From Candidatus Pseudoruminococcus merdavium (GTDB lineage: Bacteria; Bacillota; Clostridia; Oscillospirales; Ruminococcaceae), in contig CAJFSS010000005.1 in assembly GCA_904419745.1 (NCBI GenBank), positions 62,001 to 126,000 on the forward strand: a DNA stretch of 64,000 bases, given 5' to 3'. A program made the position numbers and the translations under genes. The first letter of the stretch is position 1, and each line of letters starts with the position of its first letter. Below, piece after piece: positions 43,792-52,946 of this stretch. Under the pieces are notes generated by a model. The model was given only the letters and a program-made list of their open reading frames with translations. It was not told the origin of the DNA and searched no databases.

Positions 43792-43941
43792 ATATGGCAG
43801 GGGTCTATTTCTTTATTTTTTCGAATAAATACACAATAGGGTGTTTCCCTGAAAAGCTCCCGGTAAAATCAAACAGGCTGTCATAATGCCTGTTGGGGCT
43901 GAATATAGTAAAACAGAAAATAAAAAGGGGAGGAAATCCTT

Positions 43942-45477
43942 ATGGAGCTAAGAGTCACACAGGAAACTGCTTCAATAAACGAAATGGTATACGATGGGGC
44001 GGCAGAGCAGTCCATAGAATGCGATTTTGTACTGCCTGATTACCTGCCGGATATTGTCAGAATCCTGAAATGCAGCATTACACCCCGGGTGATATCCAAA
44101 ACGTTAAGCGGTACAAGTCTGTCCATCGAAGGCACCGCGGTAGCGGAAGTCCTGTATGTCGCGCCTGAGGAGGAACCGAGATGCGCCGTCTACCGGTGTC
44201 CGTTTTCCAAAGTGGTAGAGCTTGGCCGTGTTATGCCGGATGCAGATGTGATTGTCTGCCCATCCGTCAGCTATGTCAATTGCAGAGCAGTCAGCCAGCG
44301 CAGACTGGATATCCGAGGAGCAGTTGTCCTGAAAATCCAGGCAATCAACCGGCTTTCCTGCGAACTGACCGGCGATGCACAGGGAGCGGGTATCCAGCTG
44401 AAAAAACGGGTGTTTCCGATCAGCCGACTGTGTTCGTGTGTCCAGAGGGATTTAAGTATCCATGAAGATATCGAACTTCCGGAGGGGAATCCCCCTGTGT
44501 TTAGTATTTTAAAAGTGTCCACACGCGCGCAGGTCAGCGACTGCAAACTGATTGCAGGAAAAATTATTTTAAAAGGAGAATTGCATCTTCATATCCTTTA
44601 CTTATGTGATAAAGAGAGTAAAGCCCTGTGCACAGTGGATCAGATGCTCCCCTTTAGCCAAATTTTGGATGTGGATGGCGTTGACGAGGAGTGTACCTGT
44701 GATATTTCCCTTACAGTTGCTTCCTGTGAACTGATTCCGCAGCAGGAATTTGAGGAAAATACGACTTTGACGTTAGACTGTGAAATTTCTGTCCTTGCCA
44801 AAGTTCGTAGGGAGGAAGAGATTCTTTCAGTCTGTGATGTGTTCTCCACATTGTATGAATCCAGTTGTGAACAAAAGCAGATTGATTTTGAACACGTGGT
44901 CACTCGCGAAGAAGAGACTTTTACCCATAAAAGCGAGTTAAATCTGCCCCAGGCAATGGAATCCCTGTGCGACAGTTTTTGTGAGATGAAAATCCTCTCC
45001 ACTCAGATTGCCCAGGGAAAAGCAACCTGTCGGATACAGATGGATATCACCATGCTCGCCTATGATGCGGAACACAATTTGCTCTGCGTCACGGCCAAGG
45101 ATGAATTTGACTATGAGAGGACCCTGTCCAATACCCCAATGACTTTGGAATATTCCCCGCATTTGCAGCTTATCTCCTCGCAAGCCACTCTGGAAGGGGA
45201 AAGCGCAACCGTTACCGTTGAATGTTGTTTAAGCGGAGAGGCAGTGACAAAGGTACGCGAATCCGTTGTTACAACGATTTCAGTAGATGAGGAAAAACCA
45301 AAGGAGCGGGACAAGGATATCGCCCTGACTATCTATTATGCGGATGAGGGAGAACAGGTCTGGGAGATTGCCAAACGGTATAATACTTCCGTCGAGCAGG
45401 TAATGAGTGAAAATGACCTTGCCGGGGATGTAGTGGAAAAACGGGGAATGCTCCTGATCCCAATTGTAACTGAATAG
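43942..45477 (+). CDS. sipL: SPOCS (DUF3794)/LysM protein, SipL-like spore coat morphogenesis factor
   Basis: This 511-residue protein has three successive SPOCS/DUF3794-type domains, each beginning with a V-x-V-x-G or L-K-V-like strand set (about 35-140, 180-280, 320-430), and a C-terminal LysM domain (about 455-508, Y-Y-A-D-E-G-E-Q-V-W-E-I-A-K-R-Y). This is the layout of SipL, which in Clostridioides difficile binds SpoIVA and is needed to place the spore coat. The gene lies directly upstream of spoIVA here, which supports that pairing. It should be expressed in the mother cell. AGGGGAGG precedes the ATG. Confidence 0.8.
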   Translation: MELRVTQETASINEMVYDGAAEQSIECDFVLPDYLPDIVRILKCSITPRVISKTLSGTSLSIEGTAVAEVLYVAPEEEPRCAVYRCPFSKVVELGRVMPDADVIVCPSVSYVNCRAVSQRRLDIRGAVVLKIQAINRLSCELTGDAQGAGIQLKKRVFPISRLCSCVQRDLSIHEDIELPEGNPPVFSILKVSTRAQVSDCKLIAGKIILKGELHLHILYLCDKESKALCTVDQMLPFSQILDVDGVDEECTCDISLTVASCELIPQQEFEENTTLTLDCEISVLAKVRREEEILSVCDVFSTLYESSCEQKQIDFEHVVTREEETFTHKSELNLPQAMESLCDSFCEMKILSTQIAQGKATCRIQMDITMLAYDAEHNLLCVTAKDEFDYERTLSNTPMTLEYSPHLQLISSQATLEGESATVTVECCLSGEAVTKVRESVVTTISVDEEKPKERDKDIALTIYYADEGEQVWEIAKRYNTSVEQVMSENDLAGDVVEKRGMLLIPIVTE

Positions 45478-45528
45478 AGGTATCCCAATGAAAAAACTGA
45501 ATTTGAGGTAAGGGGGCAAAAACGGAAT

Positions 45529-47007
45529 ATGGAAAACAGGAATATCTATCAGGATATCGCCGAACGAACTGGCGGCGATGTCTATATCGGTGTGGTAGGC
45601 CCCGTGAGAACGGGGAAATCCACCTTTATTAAAAAGTTCATGGAGACATTGGTTCTTCCCAATATCCCGAGTGATTTTAAACGGGAGAGGGCCGTGGATG
45701 AGATGCCGCAGTCCGCAGCGGGGAAAACCATAATGACTACGGAACCTAAATTTATTCCGGAAGAGGCAGTGGAGGTCTCTCTGGATGGCACAGCAAGCGT
45801 CAATGTACGTATGATTGACTGTGTCGGCTATATTGTCCCCAGTTCCCTGGGTTATGTGGAAAACGATACGCCGCGCATGGTGATGACCCCGTGGTTTGAC
45901 AAGGAAATACCATTTAATATGGCGGCGGAAATCGGAACCCAGAAAGTCATTACGGAACATTCGACCATTGGTTTAGTGGTGACAACGGACGGAAGCATCA
46001 GCGATATTCCCAGAGAGGAGTATGAGGAGGCGGAAGAACGGGTTATCACAGAACTAAAAGATATCAATAAACCGTTTGTTGTCCTTCTCAACTGCATGTA
46101 TCCACAGTCGGCGCCTGCCCAGGAGTTGGCAGGAGCGCTTCAGGAGCGTTATGGAGTCCCAGTCTTGGCGGTCAGCTGCCTGGATTTGACTAAGGCAGAT
46201 ATTAAACAGATATTAACAAATGTGCTCTATGAGTTCCCGGTCAAGGAAATCAGTGTGGAGATGCCGCGCTGGGTGGTTTCTCTGAAAAAAGATCATTGGC
46301 TCAAACAGGCAATTTACCGTTCGATTGTAGAACCGGCAGCAAATATCCGTCATATCAGCGAGGTTGCCGGAATGCTTGAACAGGTGGAAACCTGTGAGTA
46401 TGTCAAGCATTCCACGGTCACTTCCATTGACCTTGGAAAAGGCAGCGCAAAGGTGAACCTGACACTTCCCCAGGAACTGTTCTATCAGATTTTAGGGGAA
46501 GCAACCGGGCTTACCATTGACTCCGAAGAAGGGCTTATGCCATTAATGGTGGAATTGGCACAGGTGAAACGGGAATATGAGCGAGTGCGTGACGCCCTTG
46601 ACGAAGTGGCGGCTACCGGATACGGTATCGTCATGCCAACGATTGATGAATTGACCCTGGAAGAACCGGAAATTGTCAAACAGGGCGGGCGCTATGGAGT
46701 GCGCCTAAAGGCCAGCGCACCGTCGATTCATATGATGAAAGCCGATATCACTACGGAGGTCTCACCCATTGTGGGAAGTGAAAAACAATCCGAAGAATTG
46801 GTACATTACCTTCTCCAGGAGTTTGAAGAAAACCCAAAGAAAATCTGGAGTTCCAATATTTTTGGAAAATCCCTGCATGAATTGGTCAATGAGGGACTGC
46901 ACAATAAATTATACCGTATGCCGACCGATGCCAGACTCAAACTTCAGGAGACAATTGAACGCATTATCAATGAAGGATGCAGCGGGCTTATCTGTATTAT
47001 CATCTAA
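45529..47007 (+). CDS. spoIVA: Stage IV sporulation protein A (SpoIVA)
   Basis: This 492-residue ATPase forms the basement layer of the spore coat. The Walker A motif GPVRTGKST is at residues 24-32. The family-specific order of blocks is present (FIKKFMETLVLPNI, I-D-C-V-G-Y-I-V, PWFDKEIPFNMAAEIGT), and the C-terminus is a coat-anchoring helix region ending SGLICIII. The length equals the family norm. It lies 51 bases downstream of the SipL-like gene and is probably in the same mother-cell operon. A terminator follows. Confidence 0.97.
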   Translation: MENRNIYQDIAERTGGDVYIGVVGPVRTGKSTFIKKFMETLVLPNIPSDFKRERAVDEMPQSAAGKTIMTTEPKFIPEEAVEVSLDGTASVNVRMIDCVGYIVPSSLGYVENDTPRMVMTPWFDKEIPFNMAAEIGTQKVITEHSTIGLVVTTDGSISDIPREEYEEAEERVITELKDINKPFVVLLNCMYPQSAPAQELAGALQERYGVPVLAVSCLDLTKADIKQILTNVLYEFPVKEISVEMPRWVVSLKKDHWLKQAIYRSIVEPAANIRHISEVAGMLEQVETCEYVKHSTVTSIDLGKGSAKVNLTLPQELFYQILGEATGLTIDSEEGLMPLMVELAQVKREYERVRDALDEVAATGYGIVMPTIDELTLEEPEIVKQGGRYGVRLKASAPSIHMMKADITTEVSPIVGSEKQSEELVHYLLQEFEENPKKIWSSNIFGKSLHELVNEGLHNKLYRMPTDARLKLQETIERIINEGCSGLICIII

Positions 47008-47011
47008 ATGC

Positions 47012-47046
47012 AAAAGGAGAGCCTCCCGTTCGGCTCTCCTTTTTTA
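47012..47046 (+). terminator. Terminator of the sipL-spoIVA unit
   Basis: AAAGGAGAGCC/GGCTCTCCTTT stem followed by a T run. Confidence 0.85.
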
Positions 47047-47079
47047 TGGATAGCTGATCCAGTGGAGTTCTAAATACTT

Positions 47080-47118
47080 AAAAAGTGAGTGCAGGAAATC
47101 TTCCTGCACTCACTTTTT
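47080..47118. terminator. Hairpin terminator between spoIVA and hypB
   Basis: A perfect 18-base-pair stem (AAAAAGTGAGTGCAGGAA and its complement) with a short loop and A/T runs on each side. It is likely the hypAB terminator. Confidence 0.75.
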
Positions 47119-47154
47119 AAATATTTTTGAAAATGGTTTGGATGAAACTGAAAA

Positions 47155-47823
47155 TTATTTTTTCCAGTCCTCTCTTGTAGAACGAATCCAGTCGGCGACC
47201 GCATCAAACCCTTCACCTGTTTTGGCGCTGACCTCCAACACGGTGACATTGGGGTTGAGTTTTTTAATTCTCTCGCGGACAGCATCCACGTCAAAATCAA
47301 AATAGCCAAGACAGTCGATTTTGTTGATGAGAATCAAATCCACAATGGAGAACATCAGCGGGTATTTCAGTGGTTTGTCGTCTCCTTCTGGAACGCTGAG
47401 GATCATCGCGCATTTGGAAGCACCGGTGTCAAATTCTGCAGGGCAGACGAGATTTCCCACATTTTCCAAAATGACAAAATCCAAATCCTTGGTTTGAAGA
47501 TTTTCAATGCCCTGACGGGTCATTTCTGCGTCCAGATGGCACATACCTCCCGTATGCAGCTGAATAGCGGTTACCCCGCTTTTTGCAACCTTTTCTGCAT
47601 CGACGGAAGAATCAATATCTGCCTCCATCACGCCGATTTTCATTTCGTCCTTGAGTTTTTCAATGATGCGCAGCACACAGCTGGTTTTTCCAGAACCGGG
47701 AGCAGACATCAGGTTTAGCAGAAAGGTATCCTCCTGTTTTAATTCCTCTCTGAGCTTGTCTGCCTGGACATCGTTGTTTTCCATGACACTTTTTTTGATT
47801 TCAATTACTTTTACTGAATCCAT
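47155..47823 (-). CDS. hypB: Hydrogenase/urease nickel incorporation GTPase HypB
   Basis: This 222-residue GTPase inserts nickel into [NiFe]-hydrogenase together with HypA. The P-loop SAPGSGKTS is at residues 40-48, NKID is near 168, and the metal-binding loop C-H-L (G-M-C-H-L-D-A-E) is present. There is no His-rich N-terminal nickel-storage stretch. It is the second gene of a two-gene minus-strand unit with hypA. No hydrogenase structural gene is in the window. Confidence 0.93.
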   Translation of the reverse strand: MDSVKVIEIKKSVMENNDVQADKLREELKQEDTFLLNLMSAPGSGKTSCVLRIIEKLKDEMKIGVMEADIDSSVDAEKVAKSGVTAIQLHTGGMCHLDAEMTRQGIENLQTKDLDFVILENVGNLVCPAEFDTGASKCAMILSVPEGDDKPLKYPLMFSIVDLILINKIDCLGYFDFDVDAVRERIKKLNPNVTVLEVSAKTGEGFDAVADWIRSTREDWKK

Positions 47824-47874
47824 TTCTGAAAACTCCTTTGTAAGCGCTCAAGCGCGGATTTTCCTTTGTTTGGG

Positions 47875-48216
47875 CTATTGAACGGAAATTTCCTTAATGA
47901 CAAAATCCCGTCCGGAAATGATTTTACATTCTTCGCTTCCGCAATCGGGGCAGCGGTAATTGGATTTTTTCCAAGGATATTCTGCGCCGCAATTGCGGCA
48001 GCGGGCCATTCCAGTTACGGTTTCTATTTCAAGTTGTGCCCCTTCCAGCATTGTCCCCTCTACAACGTCCGGGAAAAAATAACGGATATATTCCGGAACA
48101 ACAGAATGAAACTCCCCAATTTCCAAAACAATTTTTGTAATCTTGGATGCACCGTTTTTCCTTGCATACTCCTCTGCCATATTGACCGTGTTGATAACGA
48201 CTGACATTTCATGCAT
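47875..48216 (-). CDS. hypA: Hydrogenase maturation nickel metallochaperone HypA
   Basis: This 113-residue metallochaperone starts MHEMSVV, with the nickel-binding M-H-E N-terminus, and has the zinc site C-R-N-C and C-P-D-C near residues 73 and 89. It hands nickel to HypB. The ATG at 48216 gives the conserved N-terminus; upstream extension does not. Confidence 0.95.
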   Translation of the reverse strand: MHEMSVVINTVNMAEEYARKNGASKITKIVLEIGEFHSVVPEYIRYFFPDVVEGTMLEGAQLEIETVTGMARCRNCGAEYPWKKSNYRCPDCGSEECKIISGRDFVIKEISVQ

Positions 48217-48289
48217 GTGCGAATACACTTCCACTTTTCTATTTCATTCAGGGATTGCTTTTGAATAATCCCACCACTTTACCGTGCTT

Positions 48290-48318
48290 ATTATAGCATA
48301 CTGTTTTCAGAATGAAAA
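48290..48318 (-). promoter_or_regulatory. Promoter of hypAB
   Basis: On the minus strand, TATAAT (48290-48295) with a weak TTTTCA (48313-48318) at 17-base spacing. Confidence 0.5.
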
Positions 48319-48537
48319 CGGTAGCTGACATTGTATTTTGTGCAAATAAACATCAGAAATTCTATTTGGTCCCATATGGAAAATTAAAAATGCGATTTTT
48401 GTGGATTTGTGACGAATTATGGAGAGCTTTCGGAAAAATATGGTTTTGCTGTAATCTGAACGGTTTATAAAAATATTATTTGTAAAAAATTACCGAAGAA
48501 TTCGGTGATTTTAAGGTTGAAAACTTTTTCGAAACAG

Positions 48538-48566
48538 TTGCAATTTACATAATCACACGATATAAT
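48538..48566 (+). promoter_or_regulatory. Promoter of the mraZ-led dcw cluster
   Basis: TTGCAA (48538-48543), 17 bases, TATAAT (48561-48566). Downstream, GGGTGT (48588-48593) and ACACCC (48606-48611) form an inverted repeat around an AAAGTGG motif, a possible MraZ target. That last point is inference. Confidence 0.8.
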
Positions 48567-48660
48567 AAAACAGTAATGGTGAAAAAGGGTGTAAAGTGGT
48601 ATAAAACACCCATCAAAAGCCAGCATTTAGGATTTGGGATTGGACAAGGTGGTGAAGGCG

Positions 48661-49080
48661 GTGCTGATCGGCGAATATCTGCATACGATTGACGAGAAAG
48701 GCAGGGTGAGTTTTCCCTCCCGCCTTCGGGAAGACCTTGGGGTAAGCTTTATTGTGACAAAGGGACTGGATGGATGCTTGTTTGTCTATCCAATGGAGGA
48801 ATGGGAAAAGCTCGAAAATAAAATTCGGGAGCTGCCGTTATCCAAAGCCCGTTCCATCCAGCGTTTTTTATTTGCTTCTGCTGCAAAAGTGGAATGCGAC
48901 AAACAGGGGCGCATCATTCTTCCACAGAGCCTGCGGGAATTTGCGCATCTGAGCAAAAATGTCATGATTATTGGCGCTTCGGTGCGTGCGGAAATTTGGG
49001 ACAAGGATACTTGGGACGCCATGTGCGCAGATTTGACCGGAGAAACCATAGAGCAGGCGATGGAGGAACTCGGATTCTGA
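48661..49080 (+). CDS. mraZ: MraZ, transcriptional regulator of the dcw cluster
   Basis: This 139-residue protein has two AbrB-like repeats, each with the D-x-K-G-R signature (IDEKGRVSFP and C-D-K-Q-G-R-I-I-L-P). It forms a ring-shaped DNA-binding repressor that controls the cluster. The GTG at 48661 gives the family N-terminus (V-L-I-G-E-Y) and follows AAGGTGGTGAAGG. The frame is open nine codons further upstream. It is the first gene of the cluster, with a strong promoter upstream. Confidence 0.93.
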   Translation: MLIGEYLHTIDEKGRVSFPSRLREDLGVSFIVTKGLDGCLFVYPMEEWEKLENKIRELPLSKARSIQRFLFASAAKVECDKQGRIILPQSLREFAHLSKNVMIIGASVRAEIWDKDTWDAMCADLTGETIEQAMEELGF

Positions 49081-49098
49081 TAGGAAGGGGAACGGGCA

Positions 49099-50022
49099 AT
49101 GGAATTCCATCATATTTCGGTATTGCTTCATGAGTGTATCGAAGGGCTTGCCATTAAACCGGATGGGATCTATGTCGATGGGACAGCCGGAGGGGCAGGA
49201 CATTCCAGAGAAATTGCAAAACGTCTGACAACCGGACGGCTTTTCGCTTTAGATCGCGATCCGGACGCTGTGGAAATCGCTTCTGATCGTCTCTCTGCCT
49301 ATCCTTGTGCACAGGTTATTCATGCGAATTTTGCAGACTTAAAACAGGTTTTGGAAAACCTGCATCTCCAGCAGGTTGATGGAGTGCTTCTGGATTTGGG
49401 AGTATCTTCCCATCAGCTGGACGTGGCGGAACGTGGTTTTTCCTACCATGCAGATGCACCGCTTGATATGCGGATGAGTCAGGAAGGATACTCTGCCCGG
49501 GATTTGGTCAATACCTGTGAGGAGACGGAACTCGCGCGTATTCTTTTTGAATATGGGGAGGAAAAATTTTCCCGCCGGATTGCAGCAGCAATTGTAAAAG
49601 AGCGGCAGCAGCATCCGATTGAGACAACAGGCCAGCTTTCAGAAATTATCCGCAATGCGGTTCCGGCCAAGTCACGACGGGAGAAAAACCCTTCTCGGCG
49701 CAGCTTTCAGGCAATCCGGATTGCTGTCAACTCGGAATTGGACAACCTTTCCAAAGCCTTGGACGACGTGTTTGACTGTCTGAAGCCAGGAGGACGTTTC
49801 GCTGTGATAACATTCCATTCACTGGAAGACCGGATGGTAAAGCAAAAGTTTAAATCCATGGCACAGGGCTGTACCTGTCCACCGGAATTTCCGGTTTGTG
49901 TGTGTGGAAACAAACCCAAAATAAAACTTATTACTCGAAAACCAATTGAAGCAGGGGAAGAAGAACTTGCAGCCAATCCTCGCAGCCGCAGTGCCAAGCT
50001 TAGGGTTGCGGAAAAACTGTAA
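49099..50022 (+). CDS. rsmH: 16S rRNA m4C1402 methyltransferase RsmH
   Basis: This 307-residue SAM-dependent enzyme methylates N4 of cytosine 1402 in 16S rRNA. The SAM-binding motif DGTAGGAGHS is near residue 27. LLDLGVSSHQLD is near residue 95, and the C-terminal NPRSRSAKLR block is complete. It follows mraZ by 18 bases, the standard order. Confidence 0.96.
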   Translation: MEFHHISVLLHECIEGLAIKPDGIYVDGTAGGAGHSREIAKRLTTGRLFALDRDPDAVEIASDRLSAYPCAQVIHANFADLKQVLENLHLQQVDGVLLDLGVSSHQLDVAERGFSYHADAPLDMRMSQEGYSARDLVNTCEETELARILFEYGEEKFSRRIAAAIVKERQQHPIETTGQLSEIIRNAVPAKSRREKNPSRRSFQAIRIAVNSELDNLSKALDDVFDCLKPGGRFAVITFHSLEDRMVKQKFKSMAQGCTCPPEFPVCVCGNKPKIKLITRKPIEAGEEELAANPRSRSAKLRVAEKL

Positions 50023-50080
50023 ATGCCCCGATAATTTAAAAAAATACCGCTTGCCGCGGCATGAAATGGAGGAAACACCC

Positions 50081-50554
50081 ATGAACGGCAATGCAGCCTA
50101 TGATCTTTCCAGATTTGAAGAAAAACAGAAACGCCCTGCGGTGGAAGTAATCCCGCCTAAAAAATCCCCGCGTAAACGTACTGTGCTGGGGATGAGTCCG
50201 GCAAAGGCAATTATGATGCTGGTCGTTGTGGGAGTTCTTGCCTCCGTGTTAATTTATAACCGTGTGCTGATTATTGAGGCCAACGAAGAAATCCGTCAGG
50301 CAAATAGCCAGATGACGATCCTGGAAAGTGAAGGAGTTCGTCTGGACATGGAATTGGAGGGAAAGACTTCCTTGAAAAATATCGAGGATTATGCGACAAA
50401 AAACCTCGGAATGCAGAAAATGGAAAAACAGCAGGTGCAGTACGTCTCCTTGTCTGAAGAGGAAAAAGTTGTCCTTTCCAAAGATATGGTCAAGCCAAAT
50501 ATTTTCCAGAGGATCAGTGGTTGGTTTCAAAATCTGATGGAATATATCAGATAA
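50081..50554 (+). CDS. ftsL: FtsL-like cell division protein
   Basis: This 157-residue single-pass protein has a basic cytoplasmic N-terminus (about 1-42), one transmembrane helix (about 44-64) and an outside coiled-coil region with the family pattern N-L-G-M-Q-K-M near residue 108. FtsL joins DivIB and DivIC at the septum. The ATG at 50081 is supported by GGAGG upstream; the open frame extends earlier without a ribosome binding site. Its place after rsmH supports the call, as FtsL sequences are poorly conserved. Confidence 0.8.
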   Translation: MNGNAAYDLSRFEEKQKRPAVEVIPPKKSPRKRTVLGMSPAKAIMMLVVVGVLASVLIYNRVLIIEANEEIRQANSQMTILESEGVRLDMELEGKTSLKNIEDYATKNLGMQKMEKQQVQYVSLSEEEKVVLSKDMVKPNIFQRISGWFQNLMEYIR

Positions 50555-50581
50555 ATTATCAATAGGTATGTGATGTACCAG

Positions 50582-50616
50582 AAAAGGGTTAAGAAGTCTG
50601 ATTCTTGACTCTTTTT
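50582..50616 (+). terminator. Hairpin terminator between ftsL and the PBP gene
   Basis: AAAAGGGTTAAGAA pairs (two G-U wobbles) with TTCTTGACTCTTTT across a six-base loop, with a T run at the end. A TATACT box at 50643-50648 lies downstream, so the PBP gene may have its own promoter. Confidence 0.65.
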
Positions 50617-50697
50617 ATTTAAAACGGAATTTTTCAAAGTGGTATACTGTTATCATGTTCTCGGCAACATATTTATAACAAAATGGAGGTGTCTGAC

Positions 50698-52902
50698 ATG
50701 GCCAAAAGCCCTAGTGGAGCCATGCGGAAAAGAATGTTAATTGTGGCGGCCCTGATTATTTTAGTCGGGTTTGTCACCTTGATTTTGCGATTGTTCCAAC
50801 TTCAGGTTTTGGACGGCGAATTTTATAAAAGCAAGGCGCAAAACCAGCAGATGAGCCAGACCACAATTGCTGCTTCGCGCGGGACAATCTATGACCGTAA
50901 TATGACTGTGCTCGCACAAAGCGCAACGGCATGGACAATCGTCCTTGCACCGGCCCAAATTGATGAAGAGGACTGGACGTTAATTGCCTCCGGCCTTGCC
51001 CCGATTTTGGGTGTGGAAGAATCTACTATTATGGAGGCGTGTAAAAAGACATCTTCTTATTATGAAGTAATCAAACGCAAGGTGGATAGGACGGTTGCGG
51101 AGCAGGTCATTGCGTTTGCTTCGGACAACGACATCGATGGGATCAATCTGATTGAGGATTCCAAACGTTACTATCCTTTTAACGACTTTGCTTCTACAGT
51201 TCTTGGTTTTACCGGGACAGATAATACTGGGTTAACCGGTTTGGAAGCTTACTATGACAGTTATTTACAGGGGACCCCGGGAACAGTACTCTCTGCAAGG
51301 AACGCATGGGGAATTGATATGCCTGGGGAATATGAGACTATGATCAGCGCGGAAGATGGAAACAGCCTGGTGCTCACGATTGACCAGGCGATCCAGAATT
51401 ACTTGGAAAAACAGCTGGAAATTGCAGTGGAAGAGCATAATGTCCAGGACAGGGCTGCCGGGATTGTTATGAATGTCAATACCGGAGAAATCCTTGCCAT
51501 GGCGACAGAACCGGATTTTGATTTAAACCAGCCGTTTGTCATTGCAGACGAGAAAACCCGTGCCGAAATCGAAGCACTCACAGGAGACGAACGTTCGGCA
51601 AAACTCAGCGAAGCGCAAAATTATCAGTGGAGAAATAAAATTGTCTCCGATATTTATGAACCGGGTTCTGTTTTTAAAATTGTAACCTTTTCCAGCGCGT
51701 TGGAAGAGGGGGTCGCCTCTTTTGAAGATACCTTTTATTGCAGGGGTTATGAGGAAGTATCCGGAGTGACCATGCACTGTTGGAAAACAGGCGGACATGG
51801 GTCGGAAACTTTTGTCCAGGCGGTTGGAAATTCCTGTAACCCGGTATTCATTGAACTGGGACGCAGATTAGGCGTTGATAAGTTTACAAAATTTCTGACC
51901 GCTTATGGGTTTACCTCCAAAACTGGTATCGATTTGCCTGGTGAGGAACAGGGAATCGTCATGAATGCAAGTCAGATGGGGCCCGTGGAACTTGCAAGCT
52001 GTTCGTTCGGGCAGTCCAACAAAATTACCCCAATACAGATGATGACAGCAGCTTGTGCTGCGGTGAATGGAGGATATCTGGTACAGCCGCATTTGGTAAA
52101 ACAGATTATTGATTCGGATGGAAATGTCGTGAAGTCCTTTGGGACGGAAGTGAAACGCCAGGTTATTTCCAACGAAACCTCCCAGAAAGTATGCCAGGTA
52201 TTAGAGAGCGTGGTCACAGACGGCGGTGGAGACAATGCCTATATTCCGGGATATCGTGTTGGCGGAAAAAGTGGTACAGCGGAAAAACTCGACAGTACAG
52301 ATTCAAAATCCTCCTATATTGCGTCTTTCTTTGCTATGGCTCCCGCAGATGATCCGGAAATAGCGGTTCTAATTTTGATTGATAACGCACAGAGCTATAG
52401 CATCTATGGAAGTGTCCTCGCTGCTCCGGTGGCGTCAGCAGTCCTTGCCGATGCACTTCCTTATCTCGGAATTGAACCGGAATACACCAGTGAAGAACTT
52501 GCTCAGTTGGATGTTACTGTTCCAAACGTGACAAATTCTCAGCTTTTGGAGGCTCAAAGCACTCTACGTGAAAGTGGGCTGAATGCTGAAATTGTTGGAG
52601 AAGGGACAACAGTATTAAGGCAAGTCCCTGAATATGGCGAATCGGTACCCAATGGGGGCACGGTCATTCTCTATACAGAAGAAGGGGAAAATGAAATGGT
52701 GACTGTGCCGAATGTCCTGGATTTATCAGGGGATCAGGTCAATGCCCGATTGACTAACGCAGGCTTGCAGCTCAGAGTGACCGGGGCAGGAGTTGAGGGA
52801 ACGACAACTTCCATTTCCCAATCGGTTGCCGAAGGGGAACAAGTGCCGCGCGGAACCGTTATTACAGTTGAATTCCGAAATAAAGAGGGGAACGCGGATT
52901 AA
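50698..52902 (+). CDS. ftsI: Class B penicillin-binding protein with two PASTA domains (FtsI/SpoVD-type)
   Basis: This 734-residue septal transpeptidase crosslinks peptidoglycan. It has an N-terminal transmembrane helix (about 15-37), a PBP dimer domain, and a transpeptidase domain with S324-x-x-K327 (PGSVFK), S-C-N near 382 and K524-S-G-T. Two PASTA domains follow at the C-terminus (about 605-665 and 670-730). PASTA domains are typical of PBP2x and SpoVD proteins. In this position it could serve vegetative division, sporulation or both. The ATG at 50698 has GGAGGTG upstream. Confidence 0.92.
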   Translation: MAKSPSGAMRKRMLIVAALIILVGFVTLILRLFQLQVLDGEFYKSKAQNQQMSQTTIAASRGTIYDRNMTVLAQSATAWTIVLAPAQIDEEDWTLIASGLAPILGVEESTIMEACKKTSSYYEVIKRKVDRTVAEQVIAFASDNDIDGINLIEDSKRYYPFNDFASTVLGFTGTDNTGLTGLEAYYDSYLQGTPGTVLSARNAWGIDMPGEYETMISAEDGNSLVLTIDQAIQNYLEKQLEIAVEEHNVQDRAAGIVMNVNTGEILAMATEPDFDLNQPFVIADEKTRAEIEALTGDERSAKLSEAQNYQWRNKIVSDIYEPGSVFKIVTFSSALEEGVASFEDTFYCRGYEEVSGVTMHCWKTGGHGSETFVQAVGNSCNPVFIELGRRLGVDKFTKFLTAYGFTSKTGIDLPGEEQGIVMNASQMGPVELASCSFGQSNKITPIQMMTAACAAVNGGYLVQPHLVKQIIDSDGNVVKSFGTEVKRQVISNETSQKVCQVLESVVTDGGGDNAYIPGYRVGGKSGTAEKLDSTDSKSSYIASFFAMAPADDPEIAVLILIDNAQSYSIYGSVLAAPVASAVLADALPYLGIEPEYTSEELAQLDVTVPNVTNSQLLEAQSTLRESGLNAEIVGEGTTVLRQVPEYGESVPNGGTVILYTEEGENEMVTVPNVLDLSGDQVNARLTNAGLQLRVTGAGVEGTTTSISQSVAEGEQVPRGTVITVEFRNKEGNAD

Positions 52903-52946
52903 CCCTCAGTTCCCATATCCACAGCAGGAGGGAGGAATTCCTTTTT

